Both the position numbers and the translations under genes were made by a program. The notes under the pieces are model-generated. The model saw nothing but the letters and a program-made list of their open reading frames with translations, had not been told where the DNA came from and made no database searches. A stretch of 64,000 nucleotides of DNA from Polydactylus sextarius (taxonomy: Eukaryota; Chordata; Actinopteri; Polynemidae): assembly GCA_016801845.1 (NCBI GenBank), contig CM028911.1:3394885-3458884 (forward strand), given 5' to 3'. Below, piece by piece: positions 26,459 to 38,500 of the stretch (within the stretch, counting starts at the first letter, position 1; each line of letters begins with the position of its first letter).

Positions 26459-28040
26459 TGACTCTGACTTTGATAATAAAGATGAAACTATTCTAACACG
26501 CAGAGAAACGCTCCATTACCCTATTCCATCACTTTCACATTAGTGATTCTTTTAGAGTTATTTCTGTCCAGACGTACTCATGAAATCTCCAAAGAAATTT
26601 TGAAGATCTAAAAAAAAGAAAAAGTGAGAACTGGACTGAAGTTTGAAAGGTGTGAGAGAAGAAGAATGCTTTCGTATTGTGAAACGCTTTATCTGACACA
26701 CTATCAGACTTTTGTTTTGACAGTCGTGATGAAGGAGCTTTACTTTCCCCTACGCAGTGTATTCATTCTTATTAAACAGAACACCTGCAGAAAGCGTAGG
26801 CAGAGCTGGCCTCCGCTGAAAACCACACAGCCTAACCACATGCTGATGGAGCTTCTCATGGAGCCAGCTAATAACACAGTGGGATATAACTATCAAAGAC
26901 TACTTTATCAAGCAGAGATTTAGAGGGATACAGTATCATCATTAAATGGGCGATTATGCTAATTCCCACCTCTATATTTTTAATTCCGAGATGCTAGTAG
27001 AGTAGCTTTGCATGATTCACAGCTCAATAAATGTTCTTATTTAACCTAAACCGCCAGATATGCAGCTTCTCAGCTGAGCCTCTGATTGACCCAGACAACA
27101 CTAGCCCAGGACGCCTTAAAAAGCCTGCTCTCATCTGATTGGCTAAAAACCTTAAAGCCAGTTGAGGGGAAGCCAGGGCCTCATCCTCTTACCAGTGGAT
27201 GATTGGAAAGCAAGTTTTAAAACTCACTAGTAACAAATCTAAGCAAGAGAACTCGGTTAATTGGAAATAGAAACTCATCAAATCCATCTGTTTACACTGG
27301 AACCAGAATCTTAAGATTACAACAGAACATTTCTCATCCACCCCACCCTTTTACCAGCTGCTGATGGACATAACATCTATGCAACATGGCTTTTGGTAAG
27401 ACATTGTCCATGTGGAAAATGAATGCTGACTAAAGTGGAAAGTGTCTGTGGTCAGGAAATATAAGTGCTAATGGTGCTAGTGAATATTATTCTGCTGTTG
27501 CTTATTTGTATGATGGAGTACATTAAATTCCTATAACACTATTCAGGTAGATCCTTTTGAGAGAACTAAAAATATCTATAATGACTTAACAACAACTTGA
27601 CATAAAAGTAGAAAATAACATTGCAGCCTTAGCTTTAGTATTACTTAGTATTACTACTTAAGTATTACTTTTACTAACATATGTTCATTATTTGAAACTT
27701 TTTGTGGTCTTATTTAATATGTATAATATAAAACCAAAATAACTTTGTATAAACTAACATTATAAAGACTTAACTTATATTATATGTACTGTACAATTGC
27801 TTAGTCTGTTTTAATGTCGCAGTAATCTATGTTTTCTTAAAATGTCCACCGTTATACACATTGGCAGGTGACTCAAATTAATTATGAAGTCAGTAATCTG
27901 GAAAGGTAATGAGACAGCTCTGCTTTAATGAAATGCAGCTGTGATTAATTAGTTATTAATTGCACCTGTGTGTTTTTAGCTGCGACACGTCAAACTGTGA
28001 AAAAAAAAACGCCCACTGCTCAGTCAAGGGTAACCAACTG
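26459..28040. other. Non-coding DNA, nothing recognised
   Basis: The frame at 26624-26923 (99 codons) shows no domain or splice context. The remainder is AT-rich without recognisable elements. Confidence 0.55.
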
Positions 28041-28054
28041 TTATACTGTCTGAT

Positions 28055-28138
28055 ATGAAGATAAACGGAAACAAAAACAGAAAATGGTTGAACAAAGAGG
28101 ACTTTTTGGATACAGACGTGGTGGAACTGGCCTATTAT
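28055..28138 (+). CDS. Candidate orphan first coding exon (28 codons), unrecognised
   Basis: An ATG opens 28 codons beginning MKINGNKNRKWLNKEDF and ending VVELAYY, directly followed by a consensus donor GTAAGT (28139). It is phase 0. The region just downstream is rich in GCTAGC/TTAGCT motifs, which in fish often lie in first introns near promoters. No partner exon could be identified downstream on the + strand before gabrp exon 1, and the peptide is not from a family I recognise. Without a second exon it remains a weak call, and chance cannot be excluded. Confidence 0.2.
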
Positions 28139-28139
28139 G

Positions 28140-30469
28140 TAAGTCTGACAAACGTGTCATTATTATTAGCTTGTTGCCATCGTCTGGCTAAATTAGCTAA
28201 TCTTTAGCTAACGCTAGCCAGCAGGCTAAATTAGCTGATGGTTAGCTAGGTGGCTAGCTAGTCGAGCTGAGGTTTAGCCAGCTGTAGCTAAACTTAACTT
28301 CGCAGTATGATGGCTTTTAAACGTTGCATAATTTTAACATGTTAATAATAACTTGTCTGTATTGTCTTTTAGGTTACCAGATATGTTACCTTAGTGTTTA
28401 AACGTGTTGTTATAAACAACACAGTGTTGGTTAGCTAGCTTAAAAGATCATGACTTTCTCTCTTGTAGCACTTTTCTTTGGTTAGACTCTTGATGCAGAA
28501 AAACTCTACTTCTCTGTGGTTTTATTAAAAATTTTATTTAAAATGTCTTTAAAGGAAATCAATGAGAATAACTGTGAGAAAGGGTGAATCTGTACATAGC
28601 CTAGGGACTTAGGGATCATAAAGGTTGACATGCTGTAGATGTGACTCATCCAGTATGCCTGGAATGAGTAGTTTGAAGTAGAGAAAAGCCAGAAAATTAG
28701 ATGAAGTGACTCAGAATATCTCTTTATATTTCCTGCTGCCCTTTTCAAGTCTGCTTACAATCAAATGATCTGTAGATGCAGTGATGGATACTCATTTAAC
28801 CAACTAACAAGCAGAAATAGCCTAACTTGGCCAAAATCATGGTTTCATTTACTAGTATCAGTAAGGAGATATTTGGCACATTAAAGACTTGGGTGAAAAT
28901 TGTGGTTGTCAAAAGTTGGTAGGTGTTTTTAGTGTGTTTCTGTCTCCAGGTGTGTATTTTATTGTATTTAGGTGTAATAAGGCCACAAAGGCTGAAATCT
29001 GGGTCATTCAACTTCTGATAAAATATTAAAAAGTTACCCACAGACAGTGACAGATGAATCCAATTACATGTGATAGTGAGAAAACAAAAAATAAATTATT
29101 TGGTAGTAATCTCATTTACTGACTGACCTGTCAGATCTGCTCAGTGAGTGGCAAGGCCTGTATCCTCTTACAATTGTATATGTGATCGTTTTATATATTG
29201 GCACATAGATTTTAAAACAATATCCCCAATCCCCCGATTAGTTCTGCACCATAGTGCAATGTGCTGTAATATAATGCACTGACTGAATTACTTCCATATG
29301 AGTGGGTGCCATTCACTCTTTTTAAATGCATTTCCAGGCTGCACGCACAGATTATCATTTTTAATGTAATTTCTCTGTGGCAATCCAAAATGATAACCAG
29401 AGTTTCTAAAGCTTTCATTCAAATTATTTAACATACAAAGTGACAGCTTGTATGTTATAATTAAAAAATATATATATTTTTTAATGTCACTAATTTTGCT
29501 CTTTACTTTTCTGCTAACTGACTGTGTTTAATTTGCAGCCCAGTGAGCATAAACCTGTGCATCAGACAGAAAGTAACGCCATTATTTTTGTTTTTTTAAA
29601 ATTCCTTATTGAGCTTAAATCACTCAAGTGGTGCACTGCGGGGGTACAAACAGAGCTCACTCCATGATCTGCTCAGTCGTCTGTGACTGACACATGGGTG
29701 CAGAGGGAGTGTGATAACCGATGTTAATTTCCTGCTCGTGTAAAAAATGTTGCATTCGAGCAGCAGTTAAAATTTTACTCACTTTGCTATAATGTTGTGT
29801 CTTTGCTATTAAACTGCCTCCTTGCATGATACGATACATAGATTTTAAAAGTCTCTTTCAAAGCTCTCACAAGGGAAAAATAAAGTGCAGTTAAAATTAG
29901 TTGTGCAGAGAGGCAAAAGGACGTTTGTAAAAGGAATAACGAGAATGGTTAGAGAGAGGGATGATTAGATAACTGAAGAGATAATACAGTACAGTACTCC
30001 TACAGTACTCCATGCACTCCTTTTTTTTCTTTTTAAAGTTTGATCTGAATCTGTTCAGTTTGGGTGTCACTCGTCTGTGAAATTTGTTTTTTCAATGTAT
30101 CTTGCAGCATGTTTCATTCTGTTTGCAGCTGCACTCTAATGCAGCCCATCAAACCACATGGTACAGGTCATGTCAAGAAACAAACAAATATTTGATTCTG
30201 TGGGAGTAAGTCATTGTCTGAGTCAGTTAAGGAGATCTATGCCACACTGACATCTGCTCATTAAAGTTAAGGCTACAGTGTTCCTAGCTTCACTGCTAAC
30301 CTGCTGCTATCTGAATGAACAAAATTCACCTATACCTGCTCCTGTAAAGCTCATTCATTAATGCTTTGTTAGCCGTCCCCTCCTGTCTTTGTGCTAAGCT
30401 AGTGTATCTATGGCCTTATTTTTAATGAGTAGATAAAAGTGCTGTATTGATTGATCATCTAATTCGCCA
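28140..30469. other. Non-coding DNA with GCTAGC-rich start
   Basis: 28170-28300 is dense in TTAGCTAA/GCTAGC words and looks like a decayed short repeat. After that I see only AT-rich sequence with chance frames. Confidence 0.5.
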
Positions 30470-30600
30470 CAAGAAGAAAGCTTATCCTTTGAGGGTCACA
30501 GGCTCAGGGTCGATGCTGCAGCCGATCCCAGTTGATACTAGGTGGAAGGAAAGGAACACCTGGACAGGTTGGCACTTGTCACGGGGTAATTGGGTATTTC
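30470..30600 (+). repeat. LINE (L2-type) 3' fragment
   Basis: It reads GCAGCCGATCCCAGTTGATACTAGG followed by GGAAAGGAACACCTGGACAGGTTGGCA. This closely follows the order of a very common fish repeat (GAGCCGATCCCAGC...GGGNGA...ACCCTGGACAGGTCGCCAG). The same family appears at 47649-47835. Confidence 0.75.
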
Positions 30601-31029
30601 CAAAAAGTAACTCTGATAACAAAAGTCATACATGTCCTGTTTTCAAAATTGTTTGTGCTTGTACTACACTAAATAAGGATACACGGGATGTTGGTTTTTT
30701 GCTCATAATTTCAAACTCTCTTTAATTGATTGCTGATGTGAATACGATATCTAAAAACTTAGCTCTCTAGGTGATTGGAGACAATGCTTTGAAGTTCAGG
30801 TAAGGTCACCTCTGAAAACTAGTGCCAGCTATAATACTGTGGCTCCAGGTGGATCATTACTTGTTGGAAGCCTACATTTTCCACTGTGCTGAAAGGCTGA
30901 TTATCAGGAGTATTCAATGATTTTCTTGGTAAACTCTTTCACCTTTGGGTGGTTGTTAATATGTTTATTGGCTTTGTTAAATGCATTTAGTAGAGACTGC
31001 TGACAGGTTTTTGCTGGTGGTTTTTCGCA

Positions 31030-31172
31030 TTTATCATCATTGTGTGGGCTTAGTTAAGATGTCACCCTATTGGTCTAAATTTTTATATCCATATCTGCAC
31101 ATAATGATAACCTTTTAAGCTTTTAGCAGCTGATGCCAATGTCACCAATGCTGATATCATTGTGCATCCCTA
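31030..31172 (-). mobile_element. hAT-like MITE fragment
   Basis: The minus strand begins TAGGGATGCACAATGATATCAGCATTGGTGACATTGG. This resembles the TAGGGATGCACCGATA...ATCGGC terminus of common fish hAT-type MITEs. The opposite end is not identifiable. Confidence 0.6.
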
Positions 31173-32485
31173 GTACCAAGAAAAGAACGAACATTTCAAT
31201 GAAAAACTTGACTTGAGAGAGCACACGTATTGGTAGTAGCTCATGACTCCTAATCATGACAGCTGAATGAGCATGACATCAGTAGTGAGTAGAAGCTTTA
31301 AACATTCCTGCAGATCTGTCAGGATTGGTCACATCAGTTGATGCAGCCTGCTCTGTCAGAAGAAGCACCAGCTTGCAGTGTAGCTGTACTGTAATTTTGC
31401 AATCATTTCTCCAATTATGATCAAAGTCGGCTAGTATATACATGAATATGTACAACACACTCTTTATGATGCAAGCCCACTTGGTTACCCAAACTGTAGA
31501 CGGTATGGACACACAGCATTGATGACAGTGTAAAGAATTTCAGAAATCTAAGACTAGTATCGCTTTGATTACTTACAAAATAATAAGTACAGTACATAAA
31601 GACATTACGGTCATGCTGGTTAATTTAGTCAGTTGTACAATTGACTCTGTGTATGCAGTGATAATGCCATTGTCTTAAGAGTTATGAAACCAAGGCTATT
31701 GCCATGAAAGTAATAAGTAATCACACATACTTACTGTATTTTAAGTCCACATCACTGCAAATCCACTTAACACCACAGCCAGAGAAGTTTGCTTTCAACT
31801 TTACATTAAATATTTCCTCAGCTCAGCTTGCCGTCCACAGTAGCCGGGTCTCCATAGTTAAGTCATAATGGTCTCTGAAGGTTTTCTGTCCGCTTTCATC
31901 TTAAGAGAGAAATAGAGATAAGAGGGAGAGAGAGAGGGCGATATAGGAAACAAGAGGTGTCTCTGAAGGAATCTGCAGTGTGCTTTATTATTTTTCACCC
32001 AAGTCTGGAGCTCTGAGCCAGATTTGAAGTTGGGGGGAAGTCATTAACAAGAGGTCATTATGCTGCTGAAAAAATGTCCCTCAGGCTTGTCAGCGCTGAA
32101 ACTGGCTACTGTCTGATTTGGATATATATATATTGTTCTACATCTCCGTGCGTGCGAGGGACGTTATAAAAGATAACCGTGTGGTACGTAAAAAGCTGTT
32201 ACCTGGATGGTAGATGTCACCTCGGTGAAAAGAAATATTTGTGGAACTGTAGACCCTAAAGATTAAAAATAGGAAAGGCATCATGAGGCATCGGTAATGC
32301 CTGCCAGCTGAAAAAGGAGAAATTGGAGTCAGTGGTTCAGCAGAAATACAATGTAGCACTCTTGTTAGGATGCAGTGAACAATTTTTGCTTTTGCTTTTG
32401 TTGGAATGACATTCATATTTTCTGAATATACTGTCACTTTACTGCTAAATTGCTTGTTATTGTCCCCAATGTGTTTTGATTCCAG
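31173..32485. other. Non-coding DNA upstream of gabrp exon 1
   Basis: No exon is seen. There is a purine-rich GAGA stretch at 31907-31940. If the gene starts locally rather than at 23 kb, the promoter would be in the last few hundred bases, but no TATA box or CpG cluster is obvious. Confidence 0.5.
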
Positions 32486-32522
32486 ATAAACTCCACTTGG
32501 TATCTCCACTCTGTCAGCAGCC

Positions 32523-32575
32523 ATGGCACCATCTGTACCCGGATGGACCATGTTTACCATCCTCCTCATTAGCAG
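32523..32575 (+). CDS. gabrp: gabrp coding exon 1: start codon and signal peptide
   Basis: It encodes 17 codons ([17 protein letters not shown]) plus two bases of a split Arg codon, then donor GTAAGA. The stretch is hydrophobic, as expected for a secretory signal, and continues into LL at the start of exon 2. The ATG at 32523 is the first in the exon and has G at +4. A plausible acceptor (TTGATTCCAG) ends at 32485, so 32486-32522 may be 5' UTR of the same exon. The phase (2) matches exon 2 exactly, and a signal exon of about 17 codons is usual for this subunit. The assignment rests on phase, position and hydrophobicity, because signal peptides are poorly conserved. Confidence 0.8.
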
Positions 32576-35500
32576 GTAAGAGCGCACACAGAGAGAAATA
32601 CAACCACTGGGATCTGCAGCCGCACAGCTACCTTAACAGGCAGGAAACATAATCAACTCATGTCACATTGTAATTTGTAACAACACTGAGGATCTGTGTC
32701 TGGCAAGGTGAGCAGAAGCTGGGGAGAGAAGTACTCAGTTGTATCATTTTCTTGTGAACCATCAATACTTGATAACACCTCCCTATGCATCAGACAAGAA
32801 GCATTGAAATTCCATTGCCACGTTCATGAGACTGCTGAGCTGAAGCGATGAGGCAGGATCCAGCACCACATGCATCAGCCATTGCATACAATTGGTGCTA
32901 TAATCCCTGCAGAGGTCACACAGAGAGAATGATGGGATGTTTTGGTGCACATTTGTCTGTTACCGTGAAGAGAAGACTCTCCTCTTACAGTTTATTTTCA
33001 AAGCACAGAATGCACTTTGCACATATTAGATAAGGCAAACCCTCTGGGTCTCCCTGAGTCCTGCTATAAGATATTCTCTGTATAGTGCAGGGGTTCTTTG
33101 CACAATCAGCTCTGGGATTAATGTGCTGTAGCAGGTTGCCTGCTGCACTAGTATGTTGCCAAATGTATCTGCTTTCAATGTCGATGCCATATGCCAGACT
33201 CAGGCCTTTCAAGCATGAAACGACTTAATTTTGTGAATCTGTGAGTTTTCAAAGATCCCATGCAGATCAGCTCTCGTTTGCACTGATCACTGTTGTTTTT
33301 TGAGTTAATAGTCTAAGCGTAATGGCACTGATGCATGTCAATCTAAATCAAACCTCAGCCCTCAGCCCAAGGAATACTGAAAAATCTGCTGCATAAACCT
33401 ATGACGTCAAGTTGACAGTTTTTTGGCTCCAGATGATCTTCAGTTCAACAAGCTTGGTTAGTTTCCTCATGTCCATGTGTCAATAGTTATTGCATTTGTT
33501 GCTATTCATGAATTGCTGGAGTATAATCCATGCTAGTGTCTTCTTGTTTGGGTTATGGATTGTTTGGTTAGACTTTGTATCTGCAAACCTGCAAAACTAA
33601 TGGAATTCCCAACAGATGGAGTCTTACTTTGTGTTTCGTGTTAATGATCAAATGTTGGAATGCTAATGTGCTATATTAAGATGGTGAACATTGCACCTGC
33701 TAGATGTTAACATGTTAGCATTGTCATTTAAGCATCTTAGCATAGTGATATTAGCATTTAGCTGTGGCAGTACGTATTTCCTCCATGTTAGTCTCATGAA
33801 CGTCTTTACTCAGCCAATATAAGATACAGATCACCGATATACTGTACAGAAATCATAACAATGTGAATAAGAACTACAGATCTTTATGGATGAAACATGC
33901 AATTAAAGTTTCAGCCATTACGTAATCAACTGTCAATTAATGACACTTTTAGGATAATTTTAAAATACGTTTCATTTAGTGCTTGATACATATGAATTAA
34001 TTCTGAGTAATTTCGCGATGAAAGTTCAGTGTTTGCAGACGGAGCCATACAGATCAGTATGTAATTGGTATGACTGCCATGACATTGTGTGTGAAGACCC
34101 TGGAAAGCTGATTTACCATGCTCCATAGCCAATCAGCAAAGCCTCTCAGAATGAGACGCTCCGCTCAGAAGCTGTGATAGCTTTAGTGTGATTAGGAAAG
34201 ACCGCTTGCCCTCTGTCAGCCGAATACAAATGTCTTTCTACCATTTTCACCAACATACGAGGGGACATTATTGATCCAGCAGGTTTATGAAGATGACCTA
34301 TCACCTCGGCAGTGCTGAAACTGCCAAGACCCTAACCTCTGAGAAAACAGGTACCTTGTGAGGTTGCTACAGCGTCAGCTCATAAAGGGTCACGAAAGTC
34401 ACACATTTATCTGGCAGAACAGGCTCAGGGAGACAGGAATGGCCAGTTTGAAATCTGTGGAAAGACTTGATGTCTTGCCTCAAGTTTAGGAGGTAGTCTA
34501 CCACCAATGTAGGTGATTTCCATAATGAAATGCAGGGAATTGTTTGAGTGTCAATCCAACTTCAGATTTCTCCTCATTATCTTTTATTTTGTAAAACTAC
34601 CGAATGATCCATATTTTCCTCTGTGAGGTGCTGTTGGACACTTGTGGTGTCACCACTGTATTTAATTTTTGTTTTACACGTCCTGCATATGGAGTAGGTT
34701 TTGTCAATGCCCTTTTCCATCCCCATATTAATAAAAACCAAAATGCTTCCAAATGCTGGTGAGTGAATCTCACACCTGTAATCTATTGCTGTGTCTCAAA
34801 TTGCATACTTCCATACTCATACTAACCATTTTGAGTGCAAAAGTGTGTTCACACTGACAAGAGTACTGTTATTACCCATTTGTACTCCAATGGTCAGAAA
34901 GTTGAGTGTAGAATGATGGACACCTCTCACTTAATGTTTGTTTGGTAGGAATTAACCATTAAAAAAAGAGTAGAAGAAGACGTTGCGATAGTCATTTCCA
35001 GTAAGTGCACAATTCGAGACTGCATAGTCTGTCGAAGTACGGGCACTACAAAAGTATGCTACTGAGATGAGGCTACACACCTCACTAGCATTTGAATCAC
35101 GTACAATTGGAACAGATTAGTAAGTGTGGAAGTATTTCATCCCTGCAAAAAATAAAAATAAACATTTATAAAATTCATATGTCATACACTGTTGATAAAC
35201 AATTAGTCCTGGTACGACGTAGTAAGATAATGGATGAATGAATCACTGAACTATTATAAACGTCAATATTAGCGATGCAATCATAAACACAACATAAACA
35301 ACCACAAACAAGCAATTTATTAACAATGTATGTTCATGGATAAATTTACATCAACAACTCAAAATAAATAAAGTTCTTATATTTAAAAGAGTTTTGCTGC
35401 TGCTTCCCTTCCGTTATCATTGTGCAGTGGAGAATTGTGGGTATTTTGATGGTATCAAGGATACATCAGTGTAGCCTCAGTAAAATAAAGGCCAAATAAA

Positions 35501-38500
35501 GGACTTGGTTCTTGGTGAAATTTTGAAGCATCCTTGACACTGGAACAGCGCTTGGGCAAGGCTCAATGACATGGCATCCTCGAAAAAGCGTCTTTTAAGG
35601 ATGATTCCTCACAATTGGGAAATGCCCGGTATCTCTTTCCCACTGGCCCGTTCTTTAAGGTGTCTGGGTGGCATGTGCGACTTATTTTCCTGCCACATGC
35701 TGCAGTTCCTGTCATTTAATTATTATGAAAAATAATTGTTTTTTAACGATTATGGATCATAATTGTATCATCACGTGTCGCATCGCCATTAATCTAATAA
35801 TCAGTGTATTGGCACACCCCTAGTCCATTGGCTGAAATACACTCCCAAAACATTACATTACCACCACCATGCTTTACTGTGTGGATGGTGTTCCTGGGGT
35901 TGAATAGTTCTCCTTTCTTTCAGTAACCTGTCCCCTGTGTATGATAGTTAATAATGTGTCAGTTCGAAGTGAAACAAGCTTTCTTTTATTAGTAGGAACC
36001 TAGTGAACGTGCTTAAATCTGTGGCTAATGTTAGTGAATAAAATCACAGTTGAATCAGTTTTTGTACTTTTTCCAGTTGTGCATCTTCCAAACTCTTTAC
36101 AAGTATTATAAGATCTTATTTACATTTGTTTGGTTTCAGGGTGGAGATTTTTTTTTTTTTTTTTTTTTTTTTTATATTTTTGAAACCATAAGTGACTGCT
36201 TTCCTCTGCAAGTAATTTAACAGCCTGCATTTGTAAACGCAGGCTGCAGCATCAAGGCAGTCAAGCTTGATTCCTCATTTAATCTCTCTCAATAGAGGCT
36301 TAATAAATATAAAGTAGGACCATAATACCATATATAGGCACCAATGGTTTCACAGCAAGCATGGATAACATTTTACTGAAGCCTATTACAGGCAGATTAA
36401 AAGCTTATGCTATGCATTTCTTGCTTTTACTGCAGAGACACGACTTACTCCTGTATAGAAATCCATTTCATGTCAGCTTTCTTTATTGATTGTCATTGGA
36501 GAGATTATTGTAGCCCCATGCTCTGATAATTACATGACTAGATCATCCTAAACCTGTTTCAGGTCTAGGATGATCTAGTGGCTTTAGAGAAAATGGGAAT
36601 TTGTTTTTCTTTTCTGTGTTAGAGTGGACATAAATATAGTTTGTTTCAATCTATAAAGAGTTGTTCAGTTTATGGAGTAAAAGCCTGTTTTGAAGAATTG
36701 TGTTATTTTTACTTTTTAATCAGAATCTGACAATTTCTGTGCTTCTGCATGCTGTTTGAAGGTTTGTTTAATAGAGAGATTCCTTGACTGAATAACATTG
36801 GACCTCAACAAGTGCTTTGACACATTGATTCGAAAGAGCGATCCTCAATTTTACTACTTTTGACAAGTTAATGCTGGAGGCTGCTCTCGGGTGTCACTTG
36901 TGAGAGGTTACCAAAAATACAGCACCACTAATGTTTTAGAACCAATGCCATGGCCCATTTAAAGCTTGACTGAGAGACAAAATCCACACGGGATCAGACT
37001 TTAGATTTTATAGCAAATGGCTGAAGACAACAACCACAGATGTGGTTTCTGCAGTTGCAGCCATAGAAATACAGGCTGCTGACCCATGAATACTATATCA
37101 AAGTTCTAGGGTCTTTGAGATAAATAGTTGGTTAGAACGAGGTCTTCAGTTACAGTTCAGGACAGCTAAAGAATATCCTATGTGAGATTTCATTACATTC
37201 TTGACTATATCCTTTAATGGTCAAATTACACAGTTCTGCGTTTAGCACATGCTGAAGTCATATTAAATGTGTTTGTACATCTAAGGTCCACTATCTTGTG
37301 TCTGGGAGATAGGTCAAGGAAGAAGTCTTTAATAGAGAATATTTTTTCATGGTGCCTCATTTCCTCAGAGCGAAATAATGAGGCAAGTGAGATTCTTTTA
37401 AATTTCAGAAAATCCACTTTTCTCTTTAGTACAACGACTGTTAGTAATTGCCTTGTCTCGCCTGTTTGAAATCCATCATTTATCATTTTCTGAACTGAAA
37501 ACCAGTTTTTCATGTTCATTAAGTTTAATTGTACGTCCCCTATCTGGAACAATATCTTCCTTCTGTTGGATTTCTCTGCCATTTTAATTTTCACAAGAGT
37601 TAGTCATGGTGCCGTTGTCGTTTTGTATTTTCCCCGACAGAGGACTTTTCTCTCTCAAGACCTGATTATTCTATAGTGTCAGACTTTCACACAGGGCTGA
37701 TGTACTTAGCCTACTGTCCTTTTTATTTCTTAAAAGTGAATGTGGGGGAAACACATTATTAAACCCAGTCTTATTTAACAAATGAGTGATATTCAATTGG
37801 TATAAGAAGTAGATTTCACTCTTCGCTGCAGCTGATTAATGTGACAGATGTTCCAGTTTTAAAGTGCAGCATGATTTGAAGCCTCATGTTTAAACAATAA
37901 AAGTCGTTTGAATTTTGGGAATTTAATTCATAAAATGAGAGCATGCTTTCGTGTGCTTTATTATGCGGCGAAATAGCACCTGAATTCAGACGGATGGGTC
38001 GGTGTGTTTCGCTTCCAATGAGAAGTTGTATTCTGGTAATTCGCTTAACAGGATGAATGAGTTGTCAATTCCATGTTTCAGCCTGATAATTACCAGCGGA
38101 GTTGCGTGTTTGTTAGAGTTCATTATTATCGGCAGATGCGTCAGTCACGTGTAATGATGTTAAATGATCAGAAACAACAAAGTATAAATAGTACAGCTGT
38201 GATCAGATGTTCTGTGTTGTGACAGAAATGAAGCCATGTTTGATGCCAAAATAACAATCCATCAGTCAAACTAATGCACATCTTTCTTTCTAGTGCAAAC
38301 TCTAATATAAGAGGAAGTGTAATTTGAATGACTAGGTTTTTCTAGTTGTAATTTATCCCTTTATATGTATCATTTTTATGTTTTTTTTTTTATTTTTATA
38401 TAGCCTAAATATTATGTTTTTGGGCTGTCTGTATGTCTTATTCTTGAGAATGAGATGAAGGAATTCTTTCATATTTAGCAGGAATGTTCACTTGGACACA

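Noticed and set aside
1..32485. Expected neighbour kcnip1 (upstream of GABRP in mammals)
   Set aside because: I looked for EF-hand motifs of KCNIP1 C-terminal exons on both strands and found none. The neighbour is either further away or not conserved here.
32138..32587. 149-codon minus-strand frame overlapping gabrp exon 1
   Set aside because: No domain, no coding-like codon pattern and no splice or promoter context. It overlaps the better-supported signal-peptide exon on the + strand.
37226..37594. 122-codon minus-strand frame in intron 1
   Set aside because: I could not recognise any domain or transposon motif, and the region looks like ordinary intron. Chance is the simplest reading.
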